Positions 1 through 6,131 of a stretch of 22,161 nt of DNA are shown in pieces. The stretch comes from Candidatus Acidiferrum typicum (lineage in GTDB: Bacteria; Acidobacteriota; Terriglobia; Acidiferrales; UBA7541), in assembly GCA_002478115.1 (NCBI GenBank), contig DLMH01000164.1, forward strand, positions 1 to 22,161. The letters are read 5' to 3'. The notes under the pieces were generated by a model, which saw only the letters and a program-made list of their open reading frames with translations, did not search any database and was not told the origin of the DNA. Position 1 is the first letter of the stretch. Every line of letters starts with the position of its first letter. Both the position numbers and the translations under genes were made by a program.

Positions 1-474
1 GACGCCGACGCGCAAGACGCCCTCGGGGTTTTGTACGACGACGGCCGGGGTATGCCCCAGGACTACGCAGAAGCGGCGCTTTGGTATCGCAAGGCGGCTG
101 AACAGGGCAATTCCAGTGCGGAATTCATACTCGGGTATTTGTACCTCGACGGCCATGGTGTACCCCAGGACGCCACGGAAGCGGCAGCGTGGTTTCGCAA
201 GGCGGCAGAGCAAGGCGATGCTGCGGCGCAAACCAGCTTGGGGCTAATGTACGCAAAGGGCCAAGGCGTGCCCCGAGACTACGCGGAAGCCTATTTCTGG
301 TACGATCTAGTGGCTGCTGGCAAGCAGGACGCCACGGACTCGAAACAGGTTGCGAAGGATCGAGACGAAGCTGCGTCACACCTAACGGCCGCCGATCTAT
401 TCCGCGCACAGGAGCGGGCTGCGAAGTGGTTCGAGGCGCATCAGGCGAAGCCACAACGATGGAAGCGGCGGTAG
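1..474 (+). CDS. Sel1-repeat (SLR/TPR-like) protein, 5' end missing
   Basis: The reading frame is open from base 1 and ends at a TAG at 472-474, so the gene starts upstream of the window and 157 residues are visible. They hold three Sel1-like repeats of about 36 residues. Each has the typical spacing of a small-residue helix (A-x-x-x-LG-x-LY), a D/GxGVPQDY turn and an A-x-x-W-Y/F-RKAAEQG helix; the third is degenerate (FWYDLVAAG). A charged helical tail of about 45 residues ends in a basic KPQRWKRR. Sel1 proteins are alpha-solenoid scaffolds for protein-protein contacts, often secreted or periplasmic in bacteria. The signal peptide, if any, lies outside the window. The specific partner cannot be inferred. 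An internal TTG at 31 is not the real start because repeat sequence continues upstream of it. Confidence 0.88.
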   Translation, partial: DADAQDALGVLYDDGRGMPQDYAEAALWYRKAAEQGNSSAEFILGYLYLDGHGVPQDATEAAAWFRKAAEQGDAAAQTSLGLMYAKGQGVPRDYAEAYFWYDLVAAGKQDATDSKQVAKDRDEAASHLTAADLFRAQERAAKWFEAHQAKPQRWKRR

Positions 475-496
475 GCGGGCCGTGCCGTGTTCCCGC

Positions 497-522
497 AAAA
501 AAAACCGCCCGAGCGAAAGCGG
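497..522. terminator. possible weak terminator between convergent genes
   Basis: An A8 run (497-504) is followed by CCGC (505-508) and GCGG (519-522), which can pair. Read on the minus strand this is a short GC stem followed by T8, directly downstream of the small gene at 554-772. On the plus strand the same stem is followed by CTTCTT after the Sel1 gene. The stem is only four base pairs, so the call is tentative. Confidence 0.3.
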
Positions 523-553
523 CTTCTTGCCAACAAACTCCCACTGAACTTCG

Positions 554-772
554 TCAGTTGCTCTGGTCAAAATCTCGCAGCAAACAACTCATCGCGCATT
601 TCACTTCGCCGTTCGGCAACAGCGAGCATTCCAGCACCGACCAATCCTGATCCTCAACATGAAGTTTCGCCGCCGTAATCTCCGCCACCCTGTCCTTATT
701 CGGGCAAACCACGCTGCGGAACCGGTAGCTACACGTCTCCAGAATTCGATCGAGAATTTCGGGATCGGACAT
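554..772 (-). CDS. small cysteine-rich protein, paralog A
   Basis: A 72-aa protein that I do not recognise as a named family. The start is well supported: ATG at 772 is preceded by GGAGGT with six-base spacing. The sequence has four clustered-type cysteines, one in a VVCPNK motif near residue 23 and three in a C-terminal block ECSLLPNGEVKCAMSCL. One further Cys lies near residue 14. It has no signal peptide or membrane segment. The C-terminal block is nearly the same as in the protein encoded at 897-1124, so the two are tandem paralogs. The spacing C-(about 25)-C-(9)-C-(3)-C suggests a small metal-binding or redox fold, but this is inference from spacing only. A TTGACA -35 box and a 20-bp palindrome lie 45-75 bp upstream, so it probably has its own regulated promoter. 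Confidence 0.75.
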   Translation of the reverse strand: MSDPEILDRILETCSYRFRSVVCPNKDRVAEITAAKLHVEDQDWSVLECSLLPNGEVKCAMSCLLRDFDQSN

Positions 773-816
773 GCCTTACCTCCGTCGCAAAGGCCGGGGA
801 TGACCTGATTTTCACC

Positions 817-845
817 ATGGTGCACTTCTAGAAGCGCACTGTCAA
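817..845 (-). promoter_or_regulatory. candidate promoter with palindromic operator for paralog A
   Basis: On the minus strand a perfect TTGACA (-35, 840-845) is followed after 17 bases by CACCAT (817-822), a weak -10. The spacer and -10 are overlapped by a 20-bp palindrome at 820-839 (plus strand GTGCACTTCTAGAAGCGCAC, one mismatched pair). A dyad placed between -35 and -10 is a classic repressor or MerR-type activator position. The element is 45 bp upstream of the ATG at 772. The assignment is inference from sequence layout. Confidence 0.5.
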
Positions 846-896
846 GAAATCTGATTCGCGCGCAGCCTCTGCGTCCCGGATGGCGGAGCCCGCCGG

Positions 897-1124
897 CTAC
901 GGCCTGTCCACGCGCGCCTGGGACAAGCAATCCATTCCGCAGTGCACGGCGCCGGGCGGCAGCAACGAACAATCAATCACCCGCCAGTCGCTCCAGCCCT
1001 CTTCGCTGTACGGCCAATTCGCCACGATGACGCGCGCCTCACATTGCCGCTGCGAACAGAATACCTTTTGGGGATAGGTCCTCGCGGATTCCGGATGCGG
1101 ATCGGTAAGTTTTGGCTCGAACAT
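897..1124 (-). CDS. small cysteine-rich protein, paralog B
   Basis: A 75-aa protein, paralogous to the one at 554-772. The start is ATG at 1124 rather than ATG 1160 or TTG 1187. It has AAGGTGG upstream, gives the same length as paralog A, and the TTG at 1187 falls inside a good -35 box. Shared features are a VFC near residue 22, a Trp-Val pair (DWRV, matching DWSV in paralog A) and the C-terminal block DCSLLPPGAVHCGMDCL. An extra Cys occurs in CSQRQC. No signal peptide or membrane segment is seen. Function is unknown. The conserved Cys pattern with otherwise divergent sequence suggests a structural or metal-binding role. The gene is divergent from ribE, with 153 bases between the two start codons. 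Confidence 0.7.
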   Translation of the reverse strand: MFEPKLTDPHPESARTYPQKVFCSQRQCEARVIVANWPYSEEGWSDWRVIDCSLLPPGAVHCGMDCLSQARVDRP

Positions 1125-1158
1125 AAACCACCTTCGACCAGGAGCGTGGCCTGAGGTC

Positions 1159-1187
1159 ATCTTGCCCCCGGGTCCCTCCTTCGTCAA
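1159..1187 (-). promoter_or_regulatory. candidate promoter for paralog B
   Basis: On the minus strand TTGACG (1182-1187) and CAAGAT (1159-1164) are separated by 17 bases, placing the start of transcription about 28 bases upstream of the ATG at 1124. The -10 resembles the one proposed for paralog A (CACCAT), so both genes may use the same atypical -10. The match is modest. Confidence 0.4.
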
Positions 1188-1191
1188 GGTT

Positions 1192-1219
1192 TTGCGTCAC
1201 GCTTGCGGTATCCTGTTAT
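1192..1219 (+). promoter_or_regulatory. weak candidate promoter for ribE
   Basis: TTGCGT (1192-1197) and TGTTAT (1214-1219) are 16 bases apart on the plus strand, about 60 bases upstream of the ribE ATG. I looked for an FMN riboswitch here and see none: the leader is too short, and the conserved AGGGGC-type segments are absent. Confidence 0.28.
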
Positions 1220-1277
1220 TTCGCTCCACCCATCGGCCGTTTCGAGGGCGACGCGGCCAATTTTATGCGAGGTCTTC

Positions 1278-1925
1278 ATGTTCACCGGTATCATCGAGCA
1301 TCTCGGCACCATCGATTCCCTGCAACTCCACGCGGATGGCGGACGGCTCACCATCCACGCGCCCTCGGTCACTCCACATCTGGCCGTCGCCAATAGCATC
1401 GCCGTGAACGGTTGCTGCCTCACGGTTGTCACCATGGGCGACGAGCGCTTCTCCGCCGATCTTTCCGGTGAAACGATTCGCAAAACCTCCTTCGGCGAAT
1501 TGCGGCCGGGCATGCGCATCAATCTCGAACAGCCCATGACGGCCGGCAAGGAGTTTGGCGGCCATTTTGTTCTGGGTCACGTGGACACGATTGGCCGCGT
1601 CACCCGCCTCGAACCCGAAGGCGAGAACTGGTGGTACGGCGTGGAGGTCCCGGAATCGTTCGCGCGCTACATCGTGCCCCAAGGCTCCATCGCCATCGAC
1701 GGCATCAGCCTGACCGTGGCGCGCTGGCACGATCGCATCGCCGAAATCGCCATCATCCCCTTCACCTATGAGCAGACCAATGTGCGCGACATCAAAATCG
1801 GCGATGCCGTCAATCTCGAGGGCGATGTTTTGGGGAAGTACGTCGAGCGCTATCTGGAAGCTCGTAGCGGGGCGAAACCGGCGAGCAATCTCACCATCGA
1901 ACAACTCGTCCAGCAGGGCTTCTAG
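1278..1925 (+). CDS. ribE: riboflavin synthase, alpha subunit
   Basis: A 215-aa protein that dismutates two 6,7-dimethyl-8-ribityllumazine molecules into riboflavin and a pyrimidinedione, the last step of riboflavin synthesis. The start is fixed by the family-typical N-terminus MFTGIIEHLGTI and a GAGG five bases before ATG 1278; the upstream in-frame ATG at 1203 only adds non-conserved sequence. The two internally homologous lumazine-binding barrels are visible. The first carries VNGCCLTV and GHVDTIGRV. The second carries IDGISLTV and ends near YVERYLEA. Length is normal for the family. The enzyme is cytosolic and works as a trimer. The other riboflavin gene in the window, ribBA, is 11 kb away, so the pathway is not clustered here. 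A palindromic repeat starts 9 bases after the stop codon and may end the transcript. Confidence 0.95.
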   Translation: MFTGIIEHLGTIDSLQLHADGGRLTIHAPSVTPHLAVANSIAVNGCCLTVVTMGDERFSADLSGETIRKTSFGELRPGMRINLEQPMTAGKEFGGHFVLGHVDTIGRVTRLEPEGENWWYGVEVPESFARYIVPQGSIAIDGISLTVARWHDRIAEIAIIPFTYEQTNVRDIKIGDAVNLEGDVLGKYVERYLEARSGAKPASNLTIEQLVQQGF

Positions 1926-1934
1926 CGATTCGCC

Positions 1935-1960
1935 TGTAGCTCACCCCTTCAGGGGTGAGG
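1935..1960 (+). repeat. 26-nt palindromic intergenic repeat, copy 1
   Basis: The unit begins TGTAGCTCA, ends TGAGG, and folds as a nine-base-pair hairpin (CTCACCCCT at 1940-1948, AGGGGTGAG at 1951-1959). It shares its frame and loop with the copies at 2039-2064 and 8829-8854. The middle of the stem, however, is CCCC/GGGG instead of GGCC/GGCC, so both arms have changed together. Confidence 0.75.
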
Positions 1961-2038
1961 CCGTTTCCCGCACCGGCAACCAAACTTGCGTGGACCGCAG
2001 TCATCCCGCGGACATACTGCGCCAATGCTAACGAAAAT

Positions 2039-2064
2039 CCTCAGGCCTAAAGGCCTGAGCTACA
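2039..2064 (-). repeat. 26-nt palindromic intergenic repeat, copy 2 (inverted)
   Basis: Read on the minus strand this matches copy 3 (8829-8854) at 25 of 26 positions. The stem is CTCAGGCCT (2040-2048) with AGGCCTGAG (2051-2059). It lies four bases beyond the stop codon of the APC permease, while copy 1 lies just beyond ribE. Each convergent gene is therefore followed by a copy in its own orientation. There is no T-run, so it is not a standard Rho-independent terminator. Confidence 0.75.
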
Positions 2065-2067
2065 CGC

Positions 2068-3504
2068 TCAGGAGACCAACTTCTTCGCCCGCGCCCCACG
2101 CCAGTACAACACCAATCCCAACACGATCGATGCCAGCGTTCCACCGACGAGCTTGAATTCAAACATCACTTTATTTGTGATATCCCCGGGAGGGACCAGG
2201 GAAACAAAAATACCAATCAACACGACTAAGAATCCCAAACCACCGCAGAGCCAGACTCCCGCCATTCCACCGGGGACCAGCACGGCATGTTCGTCTTTTG
2301 TCCGATCTTTGCGAGCGGCAAGCTTGATGACGCCCGCGAACATGTACAGAAACGGAATGAAATACAGGATGATGGCCGCATCAATCAGCACCTGGTAAGC
2401 CGCCTGCACAGTTTCACTTTTGATTTGGCTGAGCAGCAGGATCGCCCCGGAAATGCCCGCTTGCACCAAGATCGAGATATACGGTGTCTTCCACCGCGGG
2501 TGAATCTTGCCGAATGCCGCGGGCAAGTAGCGATCGATGCCCACCACAAACGGCACCCGCGCAATCCCCGCCACCGTGCTGCCGACTCCACCGGCATTGC
2601 CCACCGTTACAAGCAGCGCCGCAAGAATCCCCAGGAACCCAATTTTGAGCGCCACCGATCCGATCGTGATCGCCTGAAATACACCGCTCTTCGGGTCCAA
2701 ATCGCCGGCGGGCATCAGCGTGAGAATCGCGAACGTCCCCACGATGTACATCAGCGCGATCAGCGCCCCCGCGCCGAACACCGCGCGCGGCAGCGTGCGC
2801 CGCGGATTGCGCACCTCTCCGCTCATTGCCGACACCAATTCCAGCCCCGTGAACGCAAACGCAATCTGCGACCAGAAATTCACCGTGTCCCAATTCCAGG
2901 TCGGCATCATGTTCGCGATGGTGAAGTGCGTCACCGATCCATGCTTCAGGTAAACCAACCCCGCCACTCCCACTAGCATCATCAGAGGTAAGTACGTTCC
3001 CACGCCGCCCGCATTCTGCAGCCACTTCCCGATGTTCAAGCCGATAATGTTCAGCAGCACCGCAATCAGCAGCAGCGCCAGCGAGACAGTGATCAGAAAC
3101 GAGCGGTCTTGTGCGAGCCTCGCGCCTCTCCCTCCCATGATGTACGCGCTCATGGAGGCGCTCGCCAGCAACAATCCCGGAAAATAGAACACCGTGTAGA
3201 TCCAGTAAGTCCATCCCGCTACAAATCCGTGAAAATCCCCAAATGCTTCCTTGGCCCAGACGTATAGCCCTCCCTCTTCCGGAAACCGGGAAGACAATTC
3301 GTTGATGACGAACGCTCCGGGAACAAAAAAGAAAACCGCCGCGATCACCCACAAACTGATGGACGACGTGCCAGTGTGCCCCGCGGCCGAGATCCAGCGC
3401 GGTCCCAGCACGGTGGCGATGTTGAAAAGCAACACGTCCCAGAAACCCATGGTCTTGCGCAATTGTGATTTTGGATCGGCGCTGACAGCGGCAGTGGTGG
3501 TCAC
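2068..3504 (-). CDS. APC-superfamily amino-acid permease
   Basis: A 478-aa polytopic inner-membrane protein with about twelve hydrophobic segments, of normal length for the amino acid-polyamine-organocation family. The first membrane segment (GFWDVLLFNIATVLGPRW) occupies the usual TM1 substrate-site position. A segment with FAFTGLELVSAMSGEVRNP is the conserved TM6 and loop region, where the Glu and the RNPRRTLPRA motif are typical of glutamate/GABA-antiporter-like APC members. It probably carries an amino acid or related amine; the substrate cannot be read from sequence. The start is GTG at 3504, which overlaps the stop of the ABC ATPase gene as GTGA, indicating translational coupling. An ATG at residue 19 is unlikely because TM1 follows it directly. 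It is the last gene of the minus-strand operon. Confidence 0.9.
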   Translation of the reverse strand: MTTTAAVSADPKSQLRKTMGFWDVLLFNIATVLGPRWISAAGHTGTSSISLWVIAAVFFFVPGAFVINELSSRFPEEGGLYVWAKEAFGDFHGFVAGWTYWIYTVFYFPGLLLASASMSAYIMGGRGARLAQDRSFLITVSLALLLIAVLLNIIGLNIGKWLQNAGGVGTYLPLMMLVGVAGLVYLKHGSVTHFTIANMMPTWNWDTVNFWSQIAFAFTGLELVSAMSGEVRNPRRTLPRAVFGAGALIALMYIVGTFAILTLMPAGDLDPKSGVFQAITIGSVALKIGFLGILAALLVTVGNAGGVGSTVAGIARVPFVVGIDRYLPAAFGKIHPRWKTPYISILVQAGISGAILLLSQIKSETVQAAYQVLIDAAIILYFIPFLYMFAGVIKLAARKDRTKDEHAVLVPGGMAGVWLCGGLGFLVVLIGIFVSLVPPGDITNKVMFEFKLVGGTLASIVLGLVLYWRGARAKKLVS

Positions 3505-4319
3505 AGGGTCACATCCAGCTCGGGAATCAGTTCATCCTGCATTCGGAAATTCTGAAGTAGGGGTTCCTTGGAATTTTCAAACTCCGCCCAGGACTCGAAC
3601 ACTTCCGTCTTGCCTTCCTGAAGAAAGACCACCGTGTCGGCCAGCCGTTTGGCGATGTGCGTGTCATGCGTCACCACGATCGAGGTCTTCCGAAACGTCT
3701 CCTTCAATCGCGCGATCAAGTCGCCCATGTGCCCGGCCATGATCGGGTCCACCATCGTCGTCGGCTCGTCGTACAAAAGGGCCTCGGGATTCTGCGCCAG
3801 TGCCCGCGCGATGGCCACCGCGCGCTTCATCCCCGTGGAAAGTTCGCTCGGCAATTTGTCCAGCACCTCTTCCACTTCCAGCATTTTCGCGAGCTTCATC
3901 ACGTACTCGTCGATATCTTCGTCCGTCAGTCCGGCCTGGTCTTCCATCGGAAACGCGATGTTCTCCGCCACCGTCAGCGAATCGAACAGCGCGCCGGACT
4001 GGAACACCATCGCCACCGTGCGGCGGATTTCGCTGAACTCGCGCTCCGTAAAATCCGTGACGTCCTGACCAGCAATAAAGATGCGCCCGGAATCCGGCTT
4101 CAGAAATCCCAAAATGAGTTTGAGAGTAACGGATTTGCCCACGCCGCTACGTCCCATGATCACGCACGTCTGCCCGCGCTTCACCTGAAAACTTACGTCG
4201 TTCAGCACGACGTGCTCGTCGAACGCCTTGCAGACACCGCGAAACTCAAAATAGGTTTCCGCGACGCCTTCTTCCGCCTTCGCTGCGGTCAATCCGGGGT
4301 CTTTGTTTTCGTCGGTCAT
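3501..4319 (-). CDS. ABC transporter ATPase, MlaF/Ttg2A-like
   Basis: A 272-aa cytosolic ATPase subunit. Walker A is GRSGVGKS (residues 56-63), the Q-loop is VFQSGALFDSLTV (105-117), Walker B is LLYDEP (181-186) and the switch His is in VVTHD (about 218). The Q-loop followed by ALFDSLTVAENIAFPM is characteristic of MlaF/Ttg2A/Mkl ATPases of MCE-type lipid transporters. The signature is LSTGM (160-164) where the family normally has LSGGM. The N-terminus is extended by about 23 acidic residues. No MlaE permease or MCE-domain gene is adjacent. Instead the gene is tightly coupled to an APC permease, which does not need an ATPase, so its partner subunits are probably encoded elsewhere. The start ATG overlaps the stop of the upstream 45-aa gene as ATGA. 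Confidence 0.88.
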   Translation of the reverse strand: MTDENKDPGLTAAKAEEGVAETYFEFRGVCKAFDEHVVLNDVSFQVKRGQTCVIMGRSGVGKSVTLKLILGFLKPDSGRIFIAGQDVTDFTEREFSEIRRTVAMVFQSGALFDSLTVAENIAFPMEDQAGLTDEDIDEYVMKLAKMLEVEEVLDKLPSELSTGMKRAVAIARALAQNPEALLYDEPTTMVDPIMAGHMGDLIARLKETFRKTSIVVTHDTHIAKRLADTVVFLQEGKTEVFESWAEFENSKEPLLQNFRMQDELIPELDVTL

Positions 4320-4453
4320 TGTGCGCGCGCTTCGATCATCCGGCGGGCCTCTTCATAATCTGCCCGCGTGTTCCTATCCCGGAATAAACGGCCACCCGTA
4401 TCAAATCGTTTCCCGGCGGACTCGTCAAGCCCTTCCATGGACAACGATTTCAT
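4316..4453 (-). CDS. small charged protein, 45 aa
   Basis: A short reading frame of unknown function between the response regulator and the ABC ATPase. ATG 4453 is preceded by a purine-rich AGGTAGGGGAGG. The stop overlaps the ATG of the ATPase gene as ATGA, and the start lies 31 bases after the regulator's stop. The product is hydrophilic and rich in Arg, Asp and Glu, with a likely C-terminal helix (DYEEARRMIEARAQ) and no signal peptide or membrane segment. The coupling geometry argues that it is translated, possibly only to deliver ribosomes to the ATPase gene. The frame stays open upstream to 4573, but that part overlaps the regulator's coding end and looks unlike protein. Confidence 0.5.
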   Translation of the reverse strand: MKSLSMEGLDESAGKRFDTGGRLFRDRNTRADYEEARRMIEARAQ

Positions 4454-4484
4454 CGCCTCCCCTACCTTACACGCACCGGCACCG

Positions 4485-5888
4485 TCATTCCTCATCCTCA
4501 ACGGGTCCTTGGCCCGGCCGCCGAATCCCCAGCTCCCGCATTTTTTCCTGCAGGCTTTGCCGGTGCAGGCCAATCGTCGCGGCCGTCCGCGAAATATTCC
4601 AGCGATGCGCGCCCAATTGCTTCAACAGAAACGCGATCTCGAATTTGCGTTTCGCTTCGCGCAGATCCTTCTCCTGCAGGCCATAATCCCCTGCTTCCTC
4701 ACCGCTTCTCGGAAGAGTTGGCGAACCGCGCACGATCTCTTCCGCCAGATCCTCCTCGCCAATCTCGGCATTCCGGCAAAGCACCAGGCTACGCTCCAGC
4801 GCGTTTTTTAATTCGCGTACATTGCCCGGCCAGTCGTACCGCTCCAGCGCCGCCAGCGCCTCCTTAGTCAAAAGCGCGGTGCGCCCCAAACGCGCGCCGT
4901 GGATCTGCAAAAACGCCTCCGCAAGAATGGAGATGTCCTCCTTGTGCGCCCGCAGCGGCGGCAGTTCAATGGTCACCACGCGCAACCGGTAGAACAAATC
5001 CTCCCGGAACTTGCCGTCGCGAATGGCCGCAGCCAGATTGCGGTGTGTTGCGCTGATGATGCGCACGTCCACGGCAATGGACTGCGTCCCGCCGAGCCGC
5101 TCGATGGTGCGATTCTCCAGAGCGCGCAGCACCTTCGACTGCGTGACCGGGTTCATATCCCCAATCTCGTCCAGAAACAGCGTTCCCCCCGAAGCCAGCT
5201 CAAACTTCCCTTTCTTCTGTTGCGCCGCCCCGGTGAAGGCCCCGCGTTCAAAACCAAACAGTTCTGATTCAATCAGTGTTTCCGGCAGCGCTGCGCAGTT
5301 CACCGCTACATACGCCTTGCCGCTGCGTTGCGACCGCGCGTGAATCTCCTGCGCCAGCAAGTCTTTTCCCGTCCCGCTCTCCCCCAGGATAAGCACTGTC
5401 GAATCCGCCGCCGCCACGCGGTCCGCCATCTCAAACGCGCGGCGCATCGCTGCTGTGCGCCCGATCATCTGCCCGAATTGCCCTTCGGTCGCCAACCGCC
5501 GCCGCAAGTTCTCATTTTCCTTTTCCAGCGTGGACAATTTCAGCAGGTTCGCCACACGTTGCCGGAGTTCCTCCAGTTCGTACCCCTTCACCAGGTAATC
5601 CGCCGCGCCTAGTTGCAGCGCCTCCACCGCACTCTTCGCCGTATCCAGCGCGGAAACCATTAGCACGGGCAATTCGTGCCCCTCCTGCCGCAGCCACTTC
5701 AGAAAAGTCAGCCCGTCCTCGCCCGGCAGCACCACGTCCAGCAAGAGCAGGTCGGGCTTATCCGTTGTCAGAAGGCCGCGTGCCGCCGCCGCGGAGTCCG
5801 CTTCCACCATCCGGTAGCGGCTCTCCAGGGCCCGCCGCAAGGCGTACCGCGCCGCGGGTTCGTCATCGACAATGAGTATGGTTTTCAT
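4485..5888 (-). CDS. sigma-54-dependent response regulator, NtrC family
   Basis: A 467-aa transcription activator. Domain order is a receiver (1 to about 120; acidic pair D8/D9, phospho-acceptor D51, Ser79 and Lys101), AAA+ sigma-54 interaction (about 140-375; Walker A GESGTGKD 169-176, the sigma-54 contact loop GAFTGA 216-221, Walker B GGTLFLDEIGD), and a Fis-type helix-turn-helix at the end (TAATIGLHRQSLQEKMREL). The presence of GAFTGA means it should open sigma-54 promoters. The receiver has KG where most have KP after the conserved Lys. The start is ATG 5888 with AAAGGA nine bases upstream; the extra 19 residues possible from 5945 are not conserved-looking. It is probably phosphorylated by the kinase encoded upstream. 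Its target promoters may include the -24/-12 element at 8200-8217. Confidence 0.93.
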   Translation of the reverse strand: MKTILIVDDEPAARYALRRALESRYRMVEADSAAAARGLLTTDKPDLLLLDVVLPGEDGLTFLKWLRQEGHELPVLMVSALDTAKSAVEALQLGAADYLVKGYELEELRQRVANLLKLSTLEKENENLRRRLATEGQFGQMIGRTAAMRRAFEMADRVAAADSTVLILGESGTGKDLLAQEIHARSQRSGKAYVAVNCAALPETLIESELFGFERGAFTGAAQQKKGKFELASGGTLFLDEIGDMNPVTQSKVLRALENRTIERLGGTQSIAVDVRIISATHRNLAAAIRDGKFREDLFYRLRVVTIELPPLRAHKEDISILAEAFLQIHGARLGRTALLTKEALAALERYDWPGNVRELKNALERSLVLCRNAEIGEEDLAEEIVRGSPTLPRSGEEAGDYGLQEKDLREAKRKFEIAFLLKQLGAHRWNISRTAATIGLHRQSLQEKMRELGIRRPGQGPVEDEE

Positions 5889-5966
5889 GCGCCGTGATCC
5901 TTTGCCGGGACGCAGTACCACCGCGCCCGAACACCGAGGCTTCACCCATTCGAGATTTTAATTGGT

Positions 5967-6080
5967 CTATTGAGCAGTGCGCCAAAGCGCGAAGCGTCCC
6001 GCGACTTCGCCCCAAAGCACGTAAGCGAGATACACGCCTAAGAGCAAAAGCTCCGGCTCGATCGCGTGGCGGTATTTCAC
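5967..6080 (-). CDS. candidate 37-aa single-pass membrane peptide
   Basis: A short open frame in the 243-base gap between the kinase and response-regulator genes. GTG 6080 has a GGAG with six-base spacing (GGAGCAAACGTG). The peptide begins with a polar stretch (KYRHAIEPE), then a hydrophobic segment of about 20 residues (LLLLGVYLAYVLWGEVAG), then a basic aromatic end (RFALWRTAQ). That is the layout of a small inner-membrane protein with a positively charged flank. It starts 51 bases after the kinase stop and ends 78 bases before the regulator start, on the same strand. I recognise no family. It might modulate the nine-segment membrane sensor next to it, as small membrane proteins do for other kinases; that role is inference. 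Confidence 0.5.
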   Translation of the reverse strand: MKYRHAIEPELLLLGVYLAYVLWGEVAGRFALWRTAQ

Positions 6081-6131
6081 GTTTGCTCCGCGCGTGCCCA
6101 GAGCGCCAAGGCAAACTGTCTTTTCTGCGAG

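Noticed and set aside
1125..1187. Longer N-terminus of Cys-rich paralog B (TTG 1187 or ATG 1160)
   Set aside because: TTG 1187 coincides with the -35 box, and the shorter form matches paralog A in length and has a better ribosome site.
1188..1277. FMN riboswitch upstream of ribE
   Set aside because: The gap is too short and lacks the conserved FMN-aptamer segments.
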